DNA of 64,000 bases from Clostridium algidicarnis DSM 15099 (lineage in GTDB: Bacteria > Bacillota > Clostridia > Clostridiales > Clostridiaceae): the NCBI RefSeq assembly GCF_002934235.1, contig NZ_PTIS01000004.1, positions 79,276 through 143,275 on the forward strand, in the 5' to 3' direction. The notes under the pieces were generated by a model that had not been told where the DNA came from, did not search any database, and worked only from the letters and a program-made list of their open reading frames with translations. The translations under genes were made by a program, and so were the position numbers. Every line of letters begins with the position of its first letter. Within the stretch, counting starts at the first letter, position 1. Below, piece by piece: positions 17,857-27,573 of the stretch.

Positions 17857-19581
17857 ATGAATTACAAAGATAGATATAACAGTTGGATTGAAGATCAGTA
17901 TATTGATGAAGATACAAAAAAAGAGCTTAGAGATTTAAAGGGCAATGAAGCTGAGATAGAGGATAGGTTTTACAAAGATCTAGAGTTTGGAACAGCTGGA
18001 TTAAGAGGTAAGCTTGGCGCTGGCACTAACAGGATGAATGTTTATAACATATCTAAGGTCACCCAAGGTCTTGCTGATTATATTAAATCAAGAGGGCAAG
18101 ATTATGTTAAAAGAGGAGTTGCTATAGCATATGATTGTAGACACTTTTCTGCAGAATTTGCAAAGACAGCATCATTAGTATTAGCTGCAAATGGAATAAA
18201 AGCTTTTCTATTTGAAAGCTTAAGACCTACACCAGAGCTTTCATTTGCAGTTAGAACATTAGGAACAGCAGCAGGAATTGTAGTTACTGCTAGTCATAAT
18301 CCTAGGGAATACAATGGCTATAAAGTCTATTTTGAAGATGGAGCGCAAATTTTAAGTGAAATGGCTGATTCTATAGTTGAAAATATTCAACAAATTAAGA
18401 GCTTTAATATGGTAAAGACTATAACAGAAGAAGAGGCTTTGAATAAAGGGCTACTTAATTACTTAGGCAAAGAAATGGATGATATGTATATATCTATGGT
18501 TAAAGACTTAAGTATAAGGGATGATGTAGATAAATCTATAAAGATAGTATATACACCGTTAAATGGAACAGGTAATATACCAGTTAGAAGAGTTCTTAAA
18601 GAAAGAGGATTTACTAACATAATTGTAGTACCTGAGCAAGAATGTCCTGACCCAGACTTTACAACAGTAGGCTATCCTAATCCTGAAGATACAAAGGCGT
18701 TTAAATATGCAGAAGCATTAGGAAAAAAGGAAGGTGCAGAGCTTTTAATTGCTACAGATCCTGATTGTGATAGACTTGCTATAGAGGTTAGAGATCATAA
18801 TGGAGAGTATGTACCATTTACAGGTAACCAAACTGGTGCTATCTTAATAAAATATATACTTGAAGGTCTTAAAGCCAAGAATAAGCTACCTAAAAATGGT
18901 GCTATAGTTAAGTCTATAGTAACTGGGGATTTAGGTAAAAGAATAGCAATGGATTATGGAGTTAAAACTTATGAAGCATTAACAGGGTTCAAAAATATAT
19001 GTGGAAAGATTCCTGAATTTGAAAAAACAGGGGAAGCTGAATTTATATTTGGATACGAAGAGAGCATAGGTTATGTAACTGGTACAAAGGTTAGAGATAA
19101 AGATGGAGTAAGTGCTTCTATGTTATTATGTGAGGCGGCAGCCTACTATAAATCTCAAGGTAAAACGTTGATACAGGTACTTAACGAAGTTTATAGTGAA
19201 TATGGATATTATAGAGAAAAGCAGATATCATTAGTTCTTGAAGGTGTTGAAGGAAAAGCTAGAATTGAAAGAATGATGGTTCAGTACAGAGATAACTTCA
19301 TAAAAGAATTTAATGGTGCAAAACTTGAAAAGTATACAGACTTTAATGAAGGAACTACACTTAATATAGCCACAGGAGAAAAAGAAAGTTCCGGAATACC
19401 AAAGTCAGATGTACTTAAGTTTATTTTTGATGATAAGAGTTGGTATGCGGTAAGACCATCTGGAACAGAGCCTAAAATAAAGCTTTATATTTATACTATA
19501 GATGAAAATTTAGAAAAAGCAGATAAGAAGATAAAGGATATTGAAACTTTAGTTTTAGAAAAGCTAGATAAAGTTAAATAA
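17857..19581 (+). CDS. pgcA: phospho-sugar mutase (alpha-phosphoglucomutase type)
   Basis: 574 residues, alpha-D-phosphohexomutase superfamily of four domains. The phosphoserine loop is TASHNPREYNGYKVY, the magnesium loop is DPDCDRLAIEV, the sugar-binding loop is GYEESIGYVTG and the phosphate-binding loop is RPSGTEPKIKLY. Length and the early EFGTAGLRGKLGAGTNRMN stretch fit PgcA-type glucose-1-phosphate/glucose-6-phosphate mutases; phosphomannomutase or phosphopentomutase activity is possible. The ATG at 17857 has AAGGGAGAA before it; an ATG at 17839 overlaps that site. It probably shares the pepA transcript and ends in a bidirectional terminator. Confidence 0.9.
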   Translation: MNYKDRYNSWIEDQYIDEDTKKELRDLKGNEAEIEDRFYKDLEFGTAGLRGKLGAGTNRMNVYNISKVTQGLADYIKSRGQDYVKRGVAIAYDCRHFSAEFAKTASLVLAANGIKAFLFESLRPTPELSFAVRTLGTAAGIVVTASHNPREYNGYKVYFEDGAQILSEMADSIVENIQQIKSFNMVKTITEEEALNKGLLNYLGKEMDDMYISMVKDLSIRDDVDKSIKIVYTPLNGTGNIPVRRVLKERGFTNIIVVPEQECPDPDFTTVGYPNPEDTKAFKYAEALGKKEGAELLIATDPDCDRLAIEVRDHNGEYVPFTGNQTGAILIKYILEGLKAKNKLPKNGAIVKSIVTGDLGKRIAMDYGVKTYEALTGFKNICGKIPEFEKTGEAEFIFGYEESIGYVTGTKVRDKDGVSASMLLCEAAAYYKSQGKTLIQVLNEVYSEYGYYREKQISLVLEGVEGKARIERMMVQYRDNFIKEFNGAKLEKYTDFNEGTTLNIATGEKESSGIPKSDVLKFIFDDKSWYAVRPSGTEPKIKLYIYTIDENLEKADKKIKDIETLVLEKLDKVK

Positions 19582-19587
19582 TAAAAT

Positions 19588-19630
19588 AAAAAGAAGTTTA
19601 TAAGATAATTTTCTTATAAACTTCTTTTTT
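19588..19630. terminator. bidirectional terminator between pgcA and asnS
   Basis: An 18-base perfect stem (19588-19605 with 19612-19629), with As on the left and Ts on the right, so it can serve both convergent genes. Confidence 0.92.
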
Positions 19631-19645
19631 AACCACTAATAGACT

Positions 19646-21040
19646 TTAAAAATCAGCATTATTTGGTGTTCTTGGGAAAGGTATTACGTCTCTAATATTA
19701 GATATTCCTGTGATGTACATTATAAGTCTTTCAAACCCTAACCCAAACCCAGCATGCTTAGTAGTTCCAAACTTTCTAAGTTCTAGGTACCACCAGTAGT
19801 CTTCTTTATTTAGTCCAAGTTCTTCAATCCTTCTTTCAAGGATATCAATTCGTTCTTCTCTTTGGCTTCCACCAATTATTTCACCTACCCCAGGGACTAA
19901 GCAGTCCATAGCGGCTACGGTTTTTTCATCATCGCTAAGTCTCATATAAAAAGCTTTTATTTCTTTTGGATAATCTGTTACAAAAACAGGCTTTTTAAAT
20001 ATTTCTTCAGTTATATATCTTTCATGTTCTGTTTGAAGGTCTATTCCCCATTTAACAGGGTAGTCAAACTTTTTGTTTGATTTTTCTAAAAGCTCAATAG
20101 CTTCAGTGTAGGTTACTCGCCCAAAGTCTGAGTTTACTATATTAGTTAATCTTTCTATAAGACCTTTATCTATAAAGCTATTAAAAAACTCCATTTCTTC
20201 TGGAGCGTTCTTTAATATATAGTTTATAACGTACTTTAACATATCTTCTGCAAGCTGCATATCATCATTAAGATCAGCAAAAGCTATTTCAGGCTCTATC
20301 ATCCAAAATTCAGAAGCATGTCTAGCTGTATTTGAATTTTCCGCCCTAAAAGTTGGACCAAAAGTATAGATCTTTTGAAAAGCTAAAGCATAGGCTTCAC
20401 CTTCAAGTTGACCACTTACAGTAAGGTTTGTTTCCTTTCCGAAAAAGTCTTCTTTAAAATCTATTTTACCATCCTCAGTTCTTGGAGGATTTGACATGTC
20501 TAGTGTAGATAATCTAAACATTTCACCAGCGCCTTCAGCATCACTACCTGTTATGATTGGCGTATGAGTATACACAAAGCCTTTTTCTTGAAAGAATGTA
20601 TGGATAGCAAAAGCAGCCATAGAACGAACTCTAAACACTGCGGAGAATGTGTTGCTTCTTGGTCTTAAGTGAGCGATAGTTCGTAGGTATTCAAGACTAT
20701 GTCTTTTCTTTTGTAGCGGATATTCTGAAGATGACACACCCTCTACAACTACCTTTTGTGCCTTAAGTTCAAAGGGTTGCTTTGAGTCAGGAGTAGGCAC
20801 AAGAACTCCTTCTACATAAACAGAAGAACTTATAGGAAGTTTAGTTATTTCTTTAAAGTTATCTAAGCTATCTCCTTCTAGAACTACTTGAATATTTTTA
20901 AAGAATGTTCCATCGTTAAGTTCCATGAATCCAAAAGCATTAGAAGATCTGGATGTTCTGATCCAACCATTTACTTTAATATTTTGATTATAATATTTTT
21001 CGCCATTTCTATATAGTTCTTTGATTTCTAAAGTTTTCAT
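19646..21040 (-). CDS. asnS: asparaginyl-tRNA synthetase
   Basis: 464 residues, class IIb. An N-terminal OB-fold anticodon-binding domain (about residues 15-110, [22 protein letters not shown]) is followed by the class II core with motif 2 [21 protein letters not shown] and motif 3 [13 protein letters not shown]. The text matches AsnRS rather than AspRS (no AspRS insertion). A T-box leader lies immediately upstream, so expression should rise when uncharged tRNA-Asn accumulates. It stands as a single minus-strand gene. Confidence 0.96.
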   Translation of the reverse strand: MKTLEIKELYRNGEKYYNQNIKVNGWIRTSRSSNAFGFMELNDGTFFKNIQVVLEGDSLDNFKEITKLPISSSVYVEGVLVPTPDSKQPFELKAQKVVVEGVSSSEYPLQKKRHSLEYLRTIAHLRPRSNTFSAVFRVRSMAAFAIHTFFQEKGFVYTHTPIITGSDAEGAGEMFRLSTLDMSNPPRTEDGKIDFKEDFFGKETNLTVSGQLEGEAYALAFQKIYTFGPTFRAENSNTARHASEFWMIEPEIAFADLNDDMQLAEDMLKYVINYILKNAPEEMEFFNSFIDKGLIERLTNIVNSDFGRVTYTEAIELLEKSNKKFDYPVKWGIDLQTEHERYITEEIFKKPVFVTDYPKEIKAFYMRLSDDEKTVAAMDCLVPGVGEIIGGSQREERIDILERRIEELGLNKEDYWWYLELRKFGTTKHAGFGLGFERLIMYITGISNIRDVIPFPRTPNNADF

Positions 21041-21065
21041 TTTACAATCCTACCTTTCTAATTAT

Positions 21066-21345
21066 TAAAATTAAATATAAAAAAACCTCTCATCCGATAA
21101 AGGGACGAAAGGCTATATTTCGTGGTGCCACCCAAGTTTGTCAACATATATATGAATATGTTGATCTCTTTAACAGCACAATAAATGCTGCTCAATTATA
21201 ACGGATTGATTCCGTCTAAGCCTACTTTCACATTAAATGATTTTGGTTAGAAACTCAAAGATGTTCTTCAATATAGGGCTTGCATCGACCTTTCACTCTT
21301 GCCGACTCGCTAAGGCAACCTTCCTAAATTTACTCTTCTTATCAT
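21066..21345 (-). promoter_or_regulatory. T-box riboswitch of asnS
   Basis: On the minus strand the conserved T-box TGGGTGGCACCACG lies at about 21121-21135, followed by a terminator-like helix and a T-run at about 21076-21083. Upstream is a long stem I with an AGTA-like start and the specifier region TCTAACC, whose AAC triplet is the asparagine codon. Unloaded tRNA-Asn would stabilise the antiterminator and allow asnS transcription. Confidence 0.93.
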
Positions 21346-21463
21346 AGTTGATTTAAATTTTTTTATCAATAATCCAATTTTACACTAAAATCATAATTAA
21401 TGCAAATATCTAAAACACATAAATAAGGATATTTATGCAAAGTTTAAAATGCTTAATAATGAG

Positions 21464-21775
21464 TTATGCCTGTTTTTTATCACCTGCTCCTCTTGTTGGT
21501 ACTGTGGAAGCTACGAATCCGATTATAGGTGAAACTAGTGCAGGAGCTACTACGTTTATATATGCAATATATCTAGTCTTATATAAAACTAGAGCAATTA
21601 GTGAGGTTATAACAGTAGATGCTAAAAAGATATATACTATAAATTTTGCAAAGGAAGACATAAATTTTTCATATATTCTATGCCTAGTAGGACCGCTTAT
21701 GATAACTTTAAATATAAAAAAGCTTATTAATATAATTATCAAATTTGCAACTGAAGATACTAAAAAGTTCATCAT
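21464..21775 (-). CDS. small membrane protein of unknown function
   Basis: 103 residues. ATG at 21775 follows AAAGGAGATG, a strong ribosome binding site; the longer reading from 21811 would put this site inside the gene. Three hydrophobic segments are seen (about residues 3-25, 43-66 and 70-90) with charged loops, and the tail ends GAGDKKQA. It is monocistronic between asnS and murC. I do not recognise the family. A plus-strand frame over the same bases has no ribosome binding site and was rejected. Confidence 0.7.
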   Translation of the reverse strand: MMNFLVSSVANLIIILISFFIFKVIISGPTRHRIYEKFMSSFAKFIVYIFLASTVITSLIALVLYKTRYIAYINVVAPALVSPIIGFVASTVPTRGAGDKKQA

Positions 21776-21974
21776 ATAAAACATCTCCTTTTTTAATTTA
21801 AAATAGTACATTATACCTACTAAAATAGGATTAAGATTTAATAAAAAAGTAATATAAAAATTAATCCTTAAATTTAGTATTATCTATAATGATATTTTTA
21901 AACCAGGAAATATATTATAAAGTAAAATTATTTTTTATTTTTGAAAGATTTAATTATAATAGCTGTAAATTAAG

Positions 21975-23354
21975 CTAAACAACATTTAAAAACATTTCTC
22001 CAACTTTAACTACATCTCCAGCGCCTACAGTTAATATAAGATCTCCTTTTTTTACTTTAGAATTTAGATACTCTAAAGTATCCTCAAAGTTGTGGAAATT
22101 TAGGCACTTTAAACCATTATCTCTTATTTTATCACCTAACATATTTGAATTCACAGTTCTATCATCTATTTCTCTAGCGGCATAAATATCAAGTAAAAGT
22201 ATTTCGTCAGCGTCATTAAATGAAAGAGAAAATTCTTTTAACAAAGATAAAGTTCTACTATAGGTATGAGGCTGAAAAACACAATATATTTTATTGTGTT
22301 TAAAGTTTTTGGCAGCTGATAGTGCGGCTTTTATTTCTGTAGGGTGATGGGCATAATCATCTATAACAGTTACTTCATTTTTTATACCTTTTATTTCAAA
22401 TCTTTTATGAGCACCTTTAAAGCCTTCTAATCCAGATATTATATATTCATTATCAATATCTAAGGCAATAGCAGTAGCTACAGCAGCTAAAGCATTTAAA
22501 ATATTATGATTTCCAGGAACGTTTAAGCTTAAAGAAAATAATTTTTTGCCTTTATAGTATAGGTCAAGTTTACTCTTACCTTGATCATCGAATTTTATAT
22601 TACGACCCTGTACATCTCCACAATCAATCCCAAAGGTTAATATATTGCAGTTAACCTTACTCATTACATTAAGAACCCTTTGATCTTCAGCATTACATAT
22701 TAGGTAACCATTCTTTGGTATTAACATCCCGAATTCTGTAAAGGCAGATTCGATATCATCAATGTCCTTGTAATAATCTAGGTGGTCTGCATCTATATTT
22801 AATATTAATCCTATATAAGGAAAGAACTTAAGAAAGGATCTTTTATATTCGCAAGATTCTGTAATAAAATATTCACTATCTCCGGTTCTAAAGTTGCCAT
22901 CTATTATATCTAAATTTGCTCCCACTAATATTGTAGGATCTAGATTTGCAGAAAGAACTATATGAGATAACATTGATGTACAAGTGGTTTTACCATGAGT
23001 ACCTGCAACGGCTACATTGTACATATGACCTTTCATGATTTTGCCCAAGAACTCGGCTCTATCCATTAAATTAATATGATTTTTTATAGCATATTTTAAT
23101 TCTGGATTATTACTGGGTACAGCTGCAGTATAAACTACTAAGTCTACATCTTTAATGTTTTTATCGTCATGACCTATGTAAATCGTTGCACCTTGTTTTC
23201 TTAGTTTATCTAAAACATCTGAATCTTTCATATCTGATCCGGAAACACTAAAGCTATTTTTAAGCATTATCGCAGCAAGACCACTCATACTTATACCACC
23301 AATACCTATAAAGTGGATTTTTATATTTTTATCATTTAGAAAATCAAAAGACAA
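21975..23354 (-). CDS. murC: UDP-N-acetylmuramate--L-alanine ligase
   Basis: 459 residues. MurC adds L-alanine to UDP-MurNAc, the first peptide step of cytoplasmic peptidoglycan precursor synthesis. The N-terminal Rossmann motif is [15 protein letters not shown], the ATP-binding P-loop is [14 protein letters not shown] (about residues 106-119), and the central NADHLDYY-like [11 protein letters not shown] and C-terminal [10 protein letters not shown] motifs complete the Mur ligase pattern. It lies outside a division and cell wall cluster, next to an HD-GYP gene and purR. The distance of 51 bases from the upstream HD-GYP gene allows a shared transcript. Confidence 0.96.
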   Translation of the reverse strand: MSFDFLNDKNIKIHFIGIGGISMSGLAAIMLKNSFSVSGSDMKDSDVLDKLRKQGATIYIGHDDKNIKDVDLVVYTAAVPSNNPELKYAIKNHINLMDRAEFLGKIMKGHMYNVAVAGTHGKTTCTSMLSHIVLSANLDPTILVGANLDIIDGNFRTGDSEYFITESCEYKRSFLKFFPYIGLILNIDADHLDYYKDIDDIESAFTEFGMLIPKNGYLICNAEDQRVLNVMSKVNCNILTFGIDCGDVQGRNIKFDDQGKSKLDLYYKGKKLFSLSLNVPGNHNILNALAAVATAIALDIDNEYIISGLEGFKGAHKRFEIKGIKNEVTVIDDYAHHPTEIKAALSAAKNFKHNKIYCVFQPHTYSRTLSLLKEFSLSFNDADEILLLDIYAAREIDDRTVNSNMLGDKIRDNGLKCLNFHNFEDTLEYLNSKVKKGDLILTVGAGDVVKVGEMFLNVV

Positions 23355-23405
23355 TATACTTCACTCCTTTTAGTATGAATAAATTTAACTAACTATATAT
23401 CAAAG

Positions 23406-24476
23406 CTATAATAAATCTGTAATAAAAACGTTATTTTGTTTACTTAGATCTAAAAAACTTTCATCAAAGTAAATAATGGGTTTTGAAATATAGTTATTAT
23501 TAATTTTTAATATTTTTGCTATTTTACCCGTGTTTAACTTTACGAGTTCTCCCTCGTAATAATGTATCATATTTTCTACAAAAGTTGTAGAAAACTCAGG
23601 ATCTAATTTCAAAAAGGAATCTTCTTTTATTATTTCTAAAGCTTTTAAAGGGTTTTGTTTCTGTTTATAAGGTCTATTTGACGTTATAGCATCAAATATA
23701 TCGCTAATTGAAGTTATTTTAGCATATATATTTACTTTGTCGCCAGTTAAACCTAGAGGATAGCCGCTACCGTCTATCCTTTCATGATGCATAAGTACTC
23801 CGATTTCAATACCTGGGTCTATATAAGGAATGGATTTTACTATATCATATCCTTTTATAGGATGAGTTTTCATTATATTAAATTCTTTAGTGGTAAGTGG
23901 GCCAGCTTTATTAATTATATTTGAAGGCATTTTTGACTTACCTATATCATGTAATATTCCGGTATAAGTTAAGAGCATTATTTCCCTTGAAGAAAAATTC
24001 AGCCATTTTCCAAGCATTCCATTTAAGGTAGCCACATTTACTGAATGACGAAAAAGATAACCATCGGTAGTTCTTTCGCTAATTATATTTTTTATTACTA
24101 TACCTGTATTTTTCATTTGACAATGAATATCTTCAGAAAGATTTCTTATAGAGTTAACTTGTATTTTAGAATTAGACATAACCTGATTAAATATAACTTC
24201 TGCGCTATCAGAGAATCTTGAAAAGTCACTTTCTACTTCTAAATATTCTTTAGAACCTTTTGAGTGTATTATTTCTAACTCATAATTGTCTATATTTTTA
24301 TATATATTTATGGGGTTAGTAGGAAAAAGATATTTAATCTTATCTATAGTATTTTCAGTAAGCTTTGTGCCTTCTGACAATAGCTTAAGATTTTTTATAT
24401 ATAAGCTTTTTGCAATTATCATTCCAGGTTCAAGGTTAATTGGAAGAATAGATATTATTTTGTGAGCGTTCATCAT
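23406..24476 (-). CDS. HD-GYP domain protein
   Basis: 356 residues, likely a cyclic-di-GMP phosphodiesterase or related phosphohydrolase. The C-terminal domain carries the HD pair in GILHDIGKSKMPSNI, an HSVNVATL helix, and HHERIDGSGYPLGL, the GYP motif. The N-terminal 110 residues have no clear signal or receiver domain; they may be a DUF3391-like regulatory part. There is no membrane segment, so it should act in the cytoplasm. The first of two adjacent ATGs is used; the second is equally possible. It may be transcribed with murC. Confidence 0.88.
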   Translation of the reverse strand: MMNAHKIISILPINLEPGMIIAKSLYIKNLKLLSEGTKLTENTIDKIKYLFPTNPINIYKNIDNYELEIIHSKGSKEYLEVESDFSRFSDSAEVIFNQVMSNSKIQVNSIRNLSEDIHCQMKNTGIVIKNIISERTTDGYLFRHSVNVATLNGMLGKWLNFSSREIMLLTYTGILHDIGKSKMPSNIINKAGPLTTKEFNIMKTHPIKGYDIVKSIPYIDPGIEIGVLMHHERIDGSGYPLGLTGDKVNIYAKITSISDIFDAITSNRPYKQKQNPLKALEIIKEDSFLKLDPEFSTTFVENMIHYYEGELVKLNTGKIAKILKINNNYISKPIIYFDESFLDLSKQNNVFITDLL

Positions 24477-24648
24477 CTTCTTTCCCTTCTGTATAAATAT
24501 TTATTCAGCAATATATCTAAGTATATATAATCTTATTTTACCATAAATGGACACTTATATTAGCAAATATTACTTAATTTATAAAACAGTATAGGTTATG
24601 CAAAATATAGAACGAAATTTATTTAATATATCTACATTATACGATTAA

Positions 24649-24676
24649 TTCAATTATTAGTTCAATAATAATTGAA
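24649..24676. repeat. 11-base inverted repeat upstream of purR
   Basis: TTCAATTATTA and its perfect complement are separated by 6 bases in the divergent spacer between the HD-GYP gene and purR (24477-24761). No T-tract follows. It could be an operator; nothing else in the spacer is clear apart from the PurBox-like site. Confidence 0.4.
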
Positions 24677-24727
24677 ATTAAACTTGTAATAGAATAGAAT
24701 ATGAATAATAAGATATTTTTTTAAAAT

Positions 24728-24741
24728 ATAGTTCGTAATAT
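24728..24741. promoter_or_regulatory. PurBox-like sequence before purR
   Basis: ATAGTTCGTAATAT matches the inverted PurR box AWWGTTCGGWWWT with one mismatch in the core. PurR autoregulation is known in Bacillus. Only one box is visible whereas PurR usually needs two, so this is tentative. Confidence 0.3.
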
Positions 24742-24761
24742 GTGAAATGATAGGTGATATA

Positions 24762-25577
24762 ATGGATCGATTTAATAGAAATAATAGAATAGTTGCTATA
24801 ACACAAATACTTTTAAACAATCCAAGTAGGGTGATAAGCCTTAATAATTTTTTAGAACCTTTAAATGCAGCTAAATCTTCTATAAGTGAAGATATAGTTA
24901 TAATAAGGGAAACCATTGAAAGACTTGACCTAGGTAGAGTAGAAAGCATATCTGGGGCATCAGGAGGTATAAAGTATATACCTAAGATATCTAAAGAAGA
25001 CACTAATAAATTTGTTCAAGATTTATGTAAAAACCTTAATTCCAAGGAGCGAATAGTGCCAGGAAACTTTATTTATATCAATGATATAATGTTTAATCCT
25101 AAAATAGTATCTAAGGCCGCTACTATATTGTCTTCACTTTTTGAAGGACAGCAAATAGATCATGTGGTTACAGTGGAGACCAAGGGAATACCTTTAGCCT
25201 ACGAGGTTTCAAAGAACCTTGGAGTAGAGCTTATAATTGTTAGACGAGATACAAAGGTTACAGAGGGTCCCACAGTTAGTATTAATTATGTGTCAGGATC
25301 TAGTGGAAGGATACAAAACATGTCGCTTTCTAAAAAGTCTTTAAAAAAAGGCAGTAAGTGTATTTTTATAGATGATTTTATGAAGGGTGGCGGAACTGCA
25401 AAGGGAATAATGGATCTTTTAAAAGAATTTGAAAGTGAACTTCTTGGAATAGGGGTTTTAATTGACAACATACAATCAGACAAGAAAGTAATAAAAGAGT
25501 ACTTCTCTATTATAGAATTTTTAGGTATAAATGAGGATGAAAGTGTATTATTAAAGCCCTCTAATTTTATTAAATAG
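24762..25577 (+). CDS. purR: purine biosynthesis operon repressor
   Basis: 271 residues. An N-terminal winged-helix DNA-binding domain (about residues 1-72, ISLNNFLEPLNAAKSSISEDI) is fused to a phosphoribosyltransferase-like domain that senses PRPP through the motif CIFIDDFMKGGGTAKG (about residues 198-213). In Bacillus it represses pur genes when PRPP is low. ATG at 24762 is preceded by TAGGTGATAT; an ATG at 24747 overlaps that site. The order purR-spoVG-glmU-prs is the usual Firmicute arrangement, and prs makes the ligand PRPP. Confidence 0.95.
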   Translation: MDRFNRNNRIVAITQILLNNPSRVISLNNFLEPLNAAKSSISEDIVIIRETIERLDLGRVESISGASGGIKYIPKISKEDTNKFVQDLCKNLNSKERIVPGNFIYINDIMFNPKIVSKAATILSSLFEGQQIDHVVTVETKGIPLAYEVSKNLGVELIIVRRDTKVTEGPTVSINYVSGSSGRIQNMSLSKKSLKKGSKCIFIDDFMKGGGTAKGIMDLLKEFESELLGIGVLIDNIQSDKKVIKEYFSIIEFLGINEDESVLLKPSNFIK

Positions 25578-25616
25578 CAAATTTTCAAAAGATTTATAAA
25601 ACTTTCTCGTAAAAAA

Positions 25617-25645
25617 GAAGGAAAAAGAAAATATATATAGAAATA
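25617..25645 (+). promoter_or_regulatory. sigma-H-like promoter of spoVG
   Basis: GAAGGAAAA, an 11-base spacer and ATAGAAATA fit the sigma-H pattern RnAGGAWWW-N11/12-RnnGAATWW with one mismatch in the -10 core. The B. subtilis spoVG gene is known to be sigma-H dependent. It lies 36 bases upstream of the start codon. Confidence 0.5.
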
Positions 25646-25680
25646 TATAGATTGTAAAGCATCTTTGGAGGTGGGGTTTA

Positions 25681-25998
25681 ATGGAAATTACAGACGTTAG
25701 GATTAGAAAAATCGCAGCAGAGGGCAAAATGAAAGCAATTGTTTCTATAACTTTTGACAATGAATTTGTAGTTCATGATATAAAAGTGATAGAAGGACAA
25801 AATGGACTTTTCATAGCAATGCCAAGTAGGAAGACTCCTGATGGAGAGTTTAAGGACATAGCTCATCCAATAAATACACAAACTAGAGAAAAGATACAAC
25901 AATCAATCTTAAGTGAATATGAAAAGGTAAAAAGTGAAGAGCCAAGAGAGCCTAAACATGAGGTTAAAGAATCGGAAGTTGATACTGAAGTTGAATAA
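25681..25998 (+). CDS. spoVG: SpoVG regulator
   Basis: 105 residues. A small nucleic-acid-binding protein that affects septation, sporulation and other adaptive genes in Firmicutes. The conserved core [32 protein letters not shown] and FKDIAHPIN is intact, and the acidic tail is variable as usual. The ribosome binding site is TTGGAGGTGG. It has a sigma-H-like promoter of its own and a terminator, so it is likely monocistronic between purR and glmU. Confidence 0.97.
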   Translation: MEITDVRIRKIAAEGKMKAIVSITFDNEFVVHDIKVIEGQNGLFIAMPSRKTPDGEFKDIAHPINTQTREKIQQSILSEYEKVKSEEPREPKHEVKESEVDTEVE

Positions 25999-26003
25999 AA
26001 AAT

Positions 26004-26033
26004 AAAAAGGAGATTTCTCCTTTTTATTTTTTT
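26004..26033 (+). terminator. terminator after spoVG
   Basis: A 10-base stem AAAAAGGAGA with its complement, a two-base loop and a long T-tract. Confidence 0.88.
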
Positions 26034-26068
26034 GAATTTTCTTATAAATACAATAAATCATTTCGGTG

Positions 26069-26097
26069 TTGAAAATAATGTTTTTATAAAATATAAT
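26069..26097 (+). promoter_or_regulatory. sigma-A promoter of glmU-prs
   Basis: TTGAAA at 26069-26074, 17-base spacer, TATAAT at 26092-26097. It precedes glmU by 85 bases. Confidence 0.7.
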
Positions 26098-26182
26098 GAA
26101 AAGGATGAAATTTTTATTAAGATGTTTTTTTTTATAATAGAATACTCTAAATTGCTCTTATATAACATAAAGAGGTGATAAA

Positions 26183-27550
26183 ATGTATAAATGTGCTATA
26201 ATATTAGCGGCTGGTAAAGGGAAAAGGATGAAATCTGACTTACCTAAGGTTTTACATAAAGTATGTGGTAAAGAGATGGTAAATCATGTAATTGATACTA
26301 TGAGAGCATCTGATCTAAACGATATAAATATTGTTGTAGGAAATGGATCAGATGAGGTAAAAGAAAGTACAAAATTTATAGATGTTACTTATTCTTTTCA
26401 AAATGAGCAATTAGGAACAGGTCATGCAATAATGTGTGCTAAAGAATTCTTAAAACATAAAAAAGGAATAGTTGCTATATTTAATGGTGATGTTCCACTT
26501 ATGAGAGAAGATACAGTTAGAAGGCTTATAGATACACATGAACATAATGGGTATCAGTGCACCGTAGCAACCTCAATTTTAGAAGAACCAACCGGTTACG
26601 GAAGGATAATTAGAAAAGACGGGCTTGTGGACAAAATCGTAGAACATAAAGATTGTAATAAAGAACAGCTTAATACTAAAGAAATAAATGCAGGAATTTA
26701 TTGTTTCGATATAGAAAGCCTTGTAAAAAGCTTAGATAAACTTACAAATAATAACGCTCAGGGAGAATACTATCTGACAGACATTATAGAAATTCTTAAA
26801 GATGATGGTAAAACAGTAGGTGCTATGGTTGTGGACTATGAAGAAACTATGGGAGTTAACTCAAGGGTTGATCTTGCTGAAGTTGAAAAGATATTAAGAA
26901 ATAGGATAAATAAAAAGCATTTAGAAAATGGAGTTACATTTATAAATCCAGAAAACACCTATATAGGTTCGGATGTACAAATAGGAAGGGATACTATAAT
27001 CTATCCAAATAATACAATAGAAGGTAAAACCGTTATAAAAGAAAACTGTATAATTCATTCAAATTGTAGAATTAAAGATAGCACTATAGAAAGTGGAGTG
27101 TCTGTAGACAATTCAGTAATACTAGAAAGCATTGTTGGCGAAAATACTACAGTAGGACCCTTTGCATATATAAGACCTGAAACTACAATAGGAAAACATG
27201 CAAGGATTGGAGATTTTGTTGAGATTAAAAAATCTACCATAGGCGACAACACTAAAGTGTCACATTTAACTTATATAGGTGATGCAGAAGTTGGCGAAAG
27301 TTGTAATTTTGGCTGCGGAACAGTAGTTGTAAATTATGATGGAAAAGGAAAGTACAAGACTAAAATAGGCAATAATGCTTTTATTGGATGCAATAGTAAT
27401 CTAGTATCCCCAGTAGAGGTAGATGACAATACATATATAGCAGCAGGATCAACTATAACAGATCATGTTACAGAAGGCAGCCTTGCTATAGCGAGAGCTA
27501 GACAAAAAAACATTGAGGGCTGGGTAGATAAAAAAGGTATGAAAAAATAA
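26183..27550 (+). CDS. glmU: bifunctional N-acetylglucosamine-1-phosphate uridyltransferase/glucosamine-1-phosphate acetyltransferase
   Basis: 455 residues. Makes UDP-GlcNAc, the precursor for peptidoglycan and other envelope polymers, in two steps. The N-terminal pyrophosphorylase domain begins [19 protein letters not shown] and carries the metal-binding FNGDVPL. The C-terminal half is a left-handed beta-helix of hexapeptide repeats (from about residue 250), containing GPFAYIRP and [10 protein letters not shown] of the acetyltransferase site. It has an AGAGGTGA ribosome binding site and lies 23 bases before prs, with which it should be cotranscribed. Confidence 0.97.
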   Translation: MYKCAIILAAGKGKRMKSDLPKVLHKVCGKEMVNHVIDTMRASDLNDINIVVGNGSDEVKESTKFIDVTYSFQNEQLGTGHAIMCAKEFLKHKKGIVAIFNGDVPLMREDTVRRLIDTHEHNGYQCTVATSILEEPTGYGRIIRKDGLVDKIVEHKDCNKEQLNTKEINAGIYCFDIESLVKSLDKLTNNNAQGEYYLTDIIEILKDDGKTVGAMVVDYEETMGVNSRVDLAEVEKILRNRINKKHLENGVTFINPENTYIGSDVQIGRDTIIYPNNTIEGKTVIKENCIIHSNCRIKDSTIESGVSVDNSVILESIVGENTTVGPFAYIRPETTIGKHARIGDFVEIKKSTIGDNTKVSHLTYIGDAEVGESCNFGCGTVVVNYDGKGKYKTKIGNNAFIGCNSNLVSPVEVDDNTYIAAGSTITDHVTEGSLAIARARQKNIEGWVDKKGMKK

Positions 27551-27573
27551 AGAAAACCTAAGGAGGATTCAAA

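Noticed and set aside
21435..21779. Plus-strand open frame of 114 codons opposite the small membrane protein gene
   Set aside because: It has no ribosome binding site, while the minus-strand frame has AAAGGAGATG at ideal spacing and a clear three-segment membrane protein.
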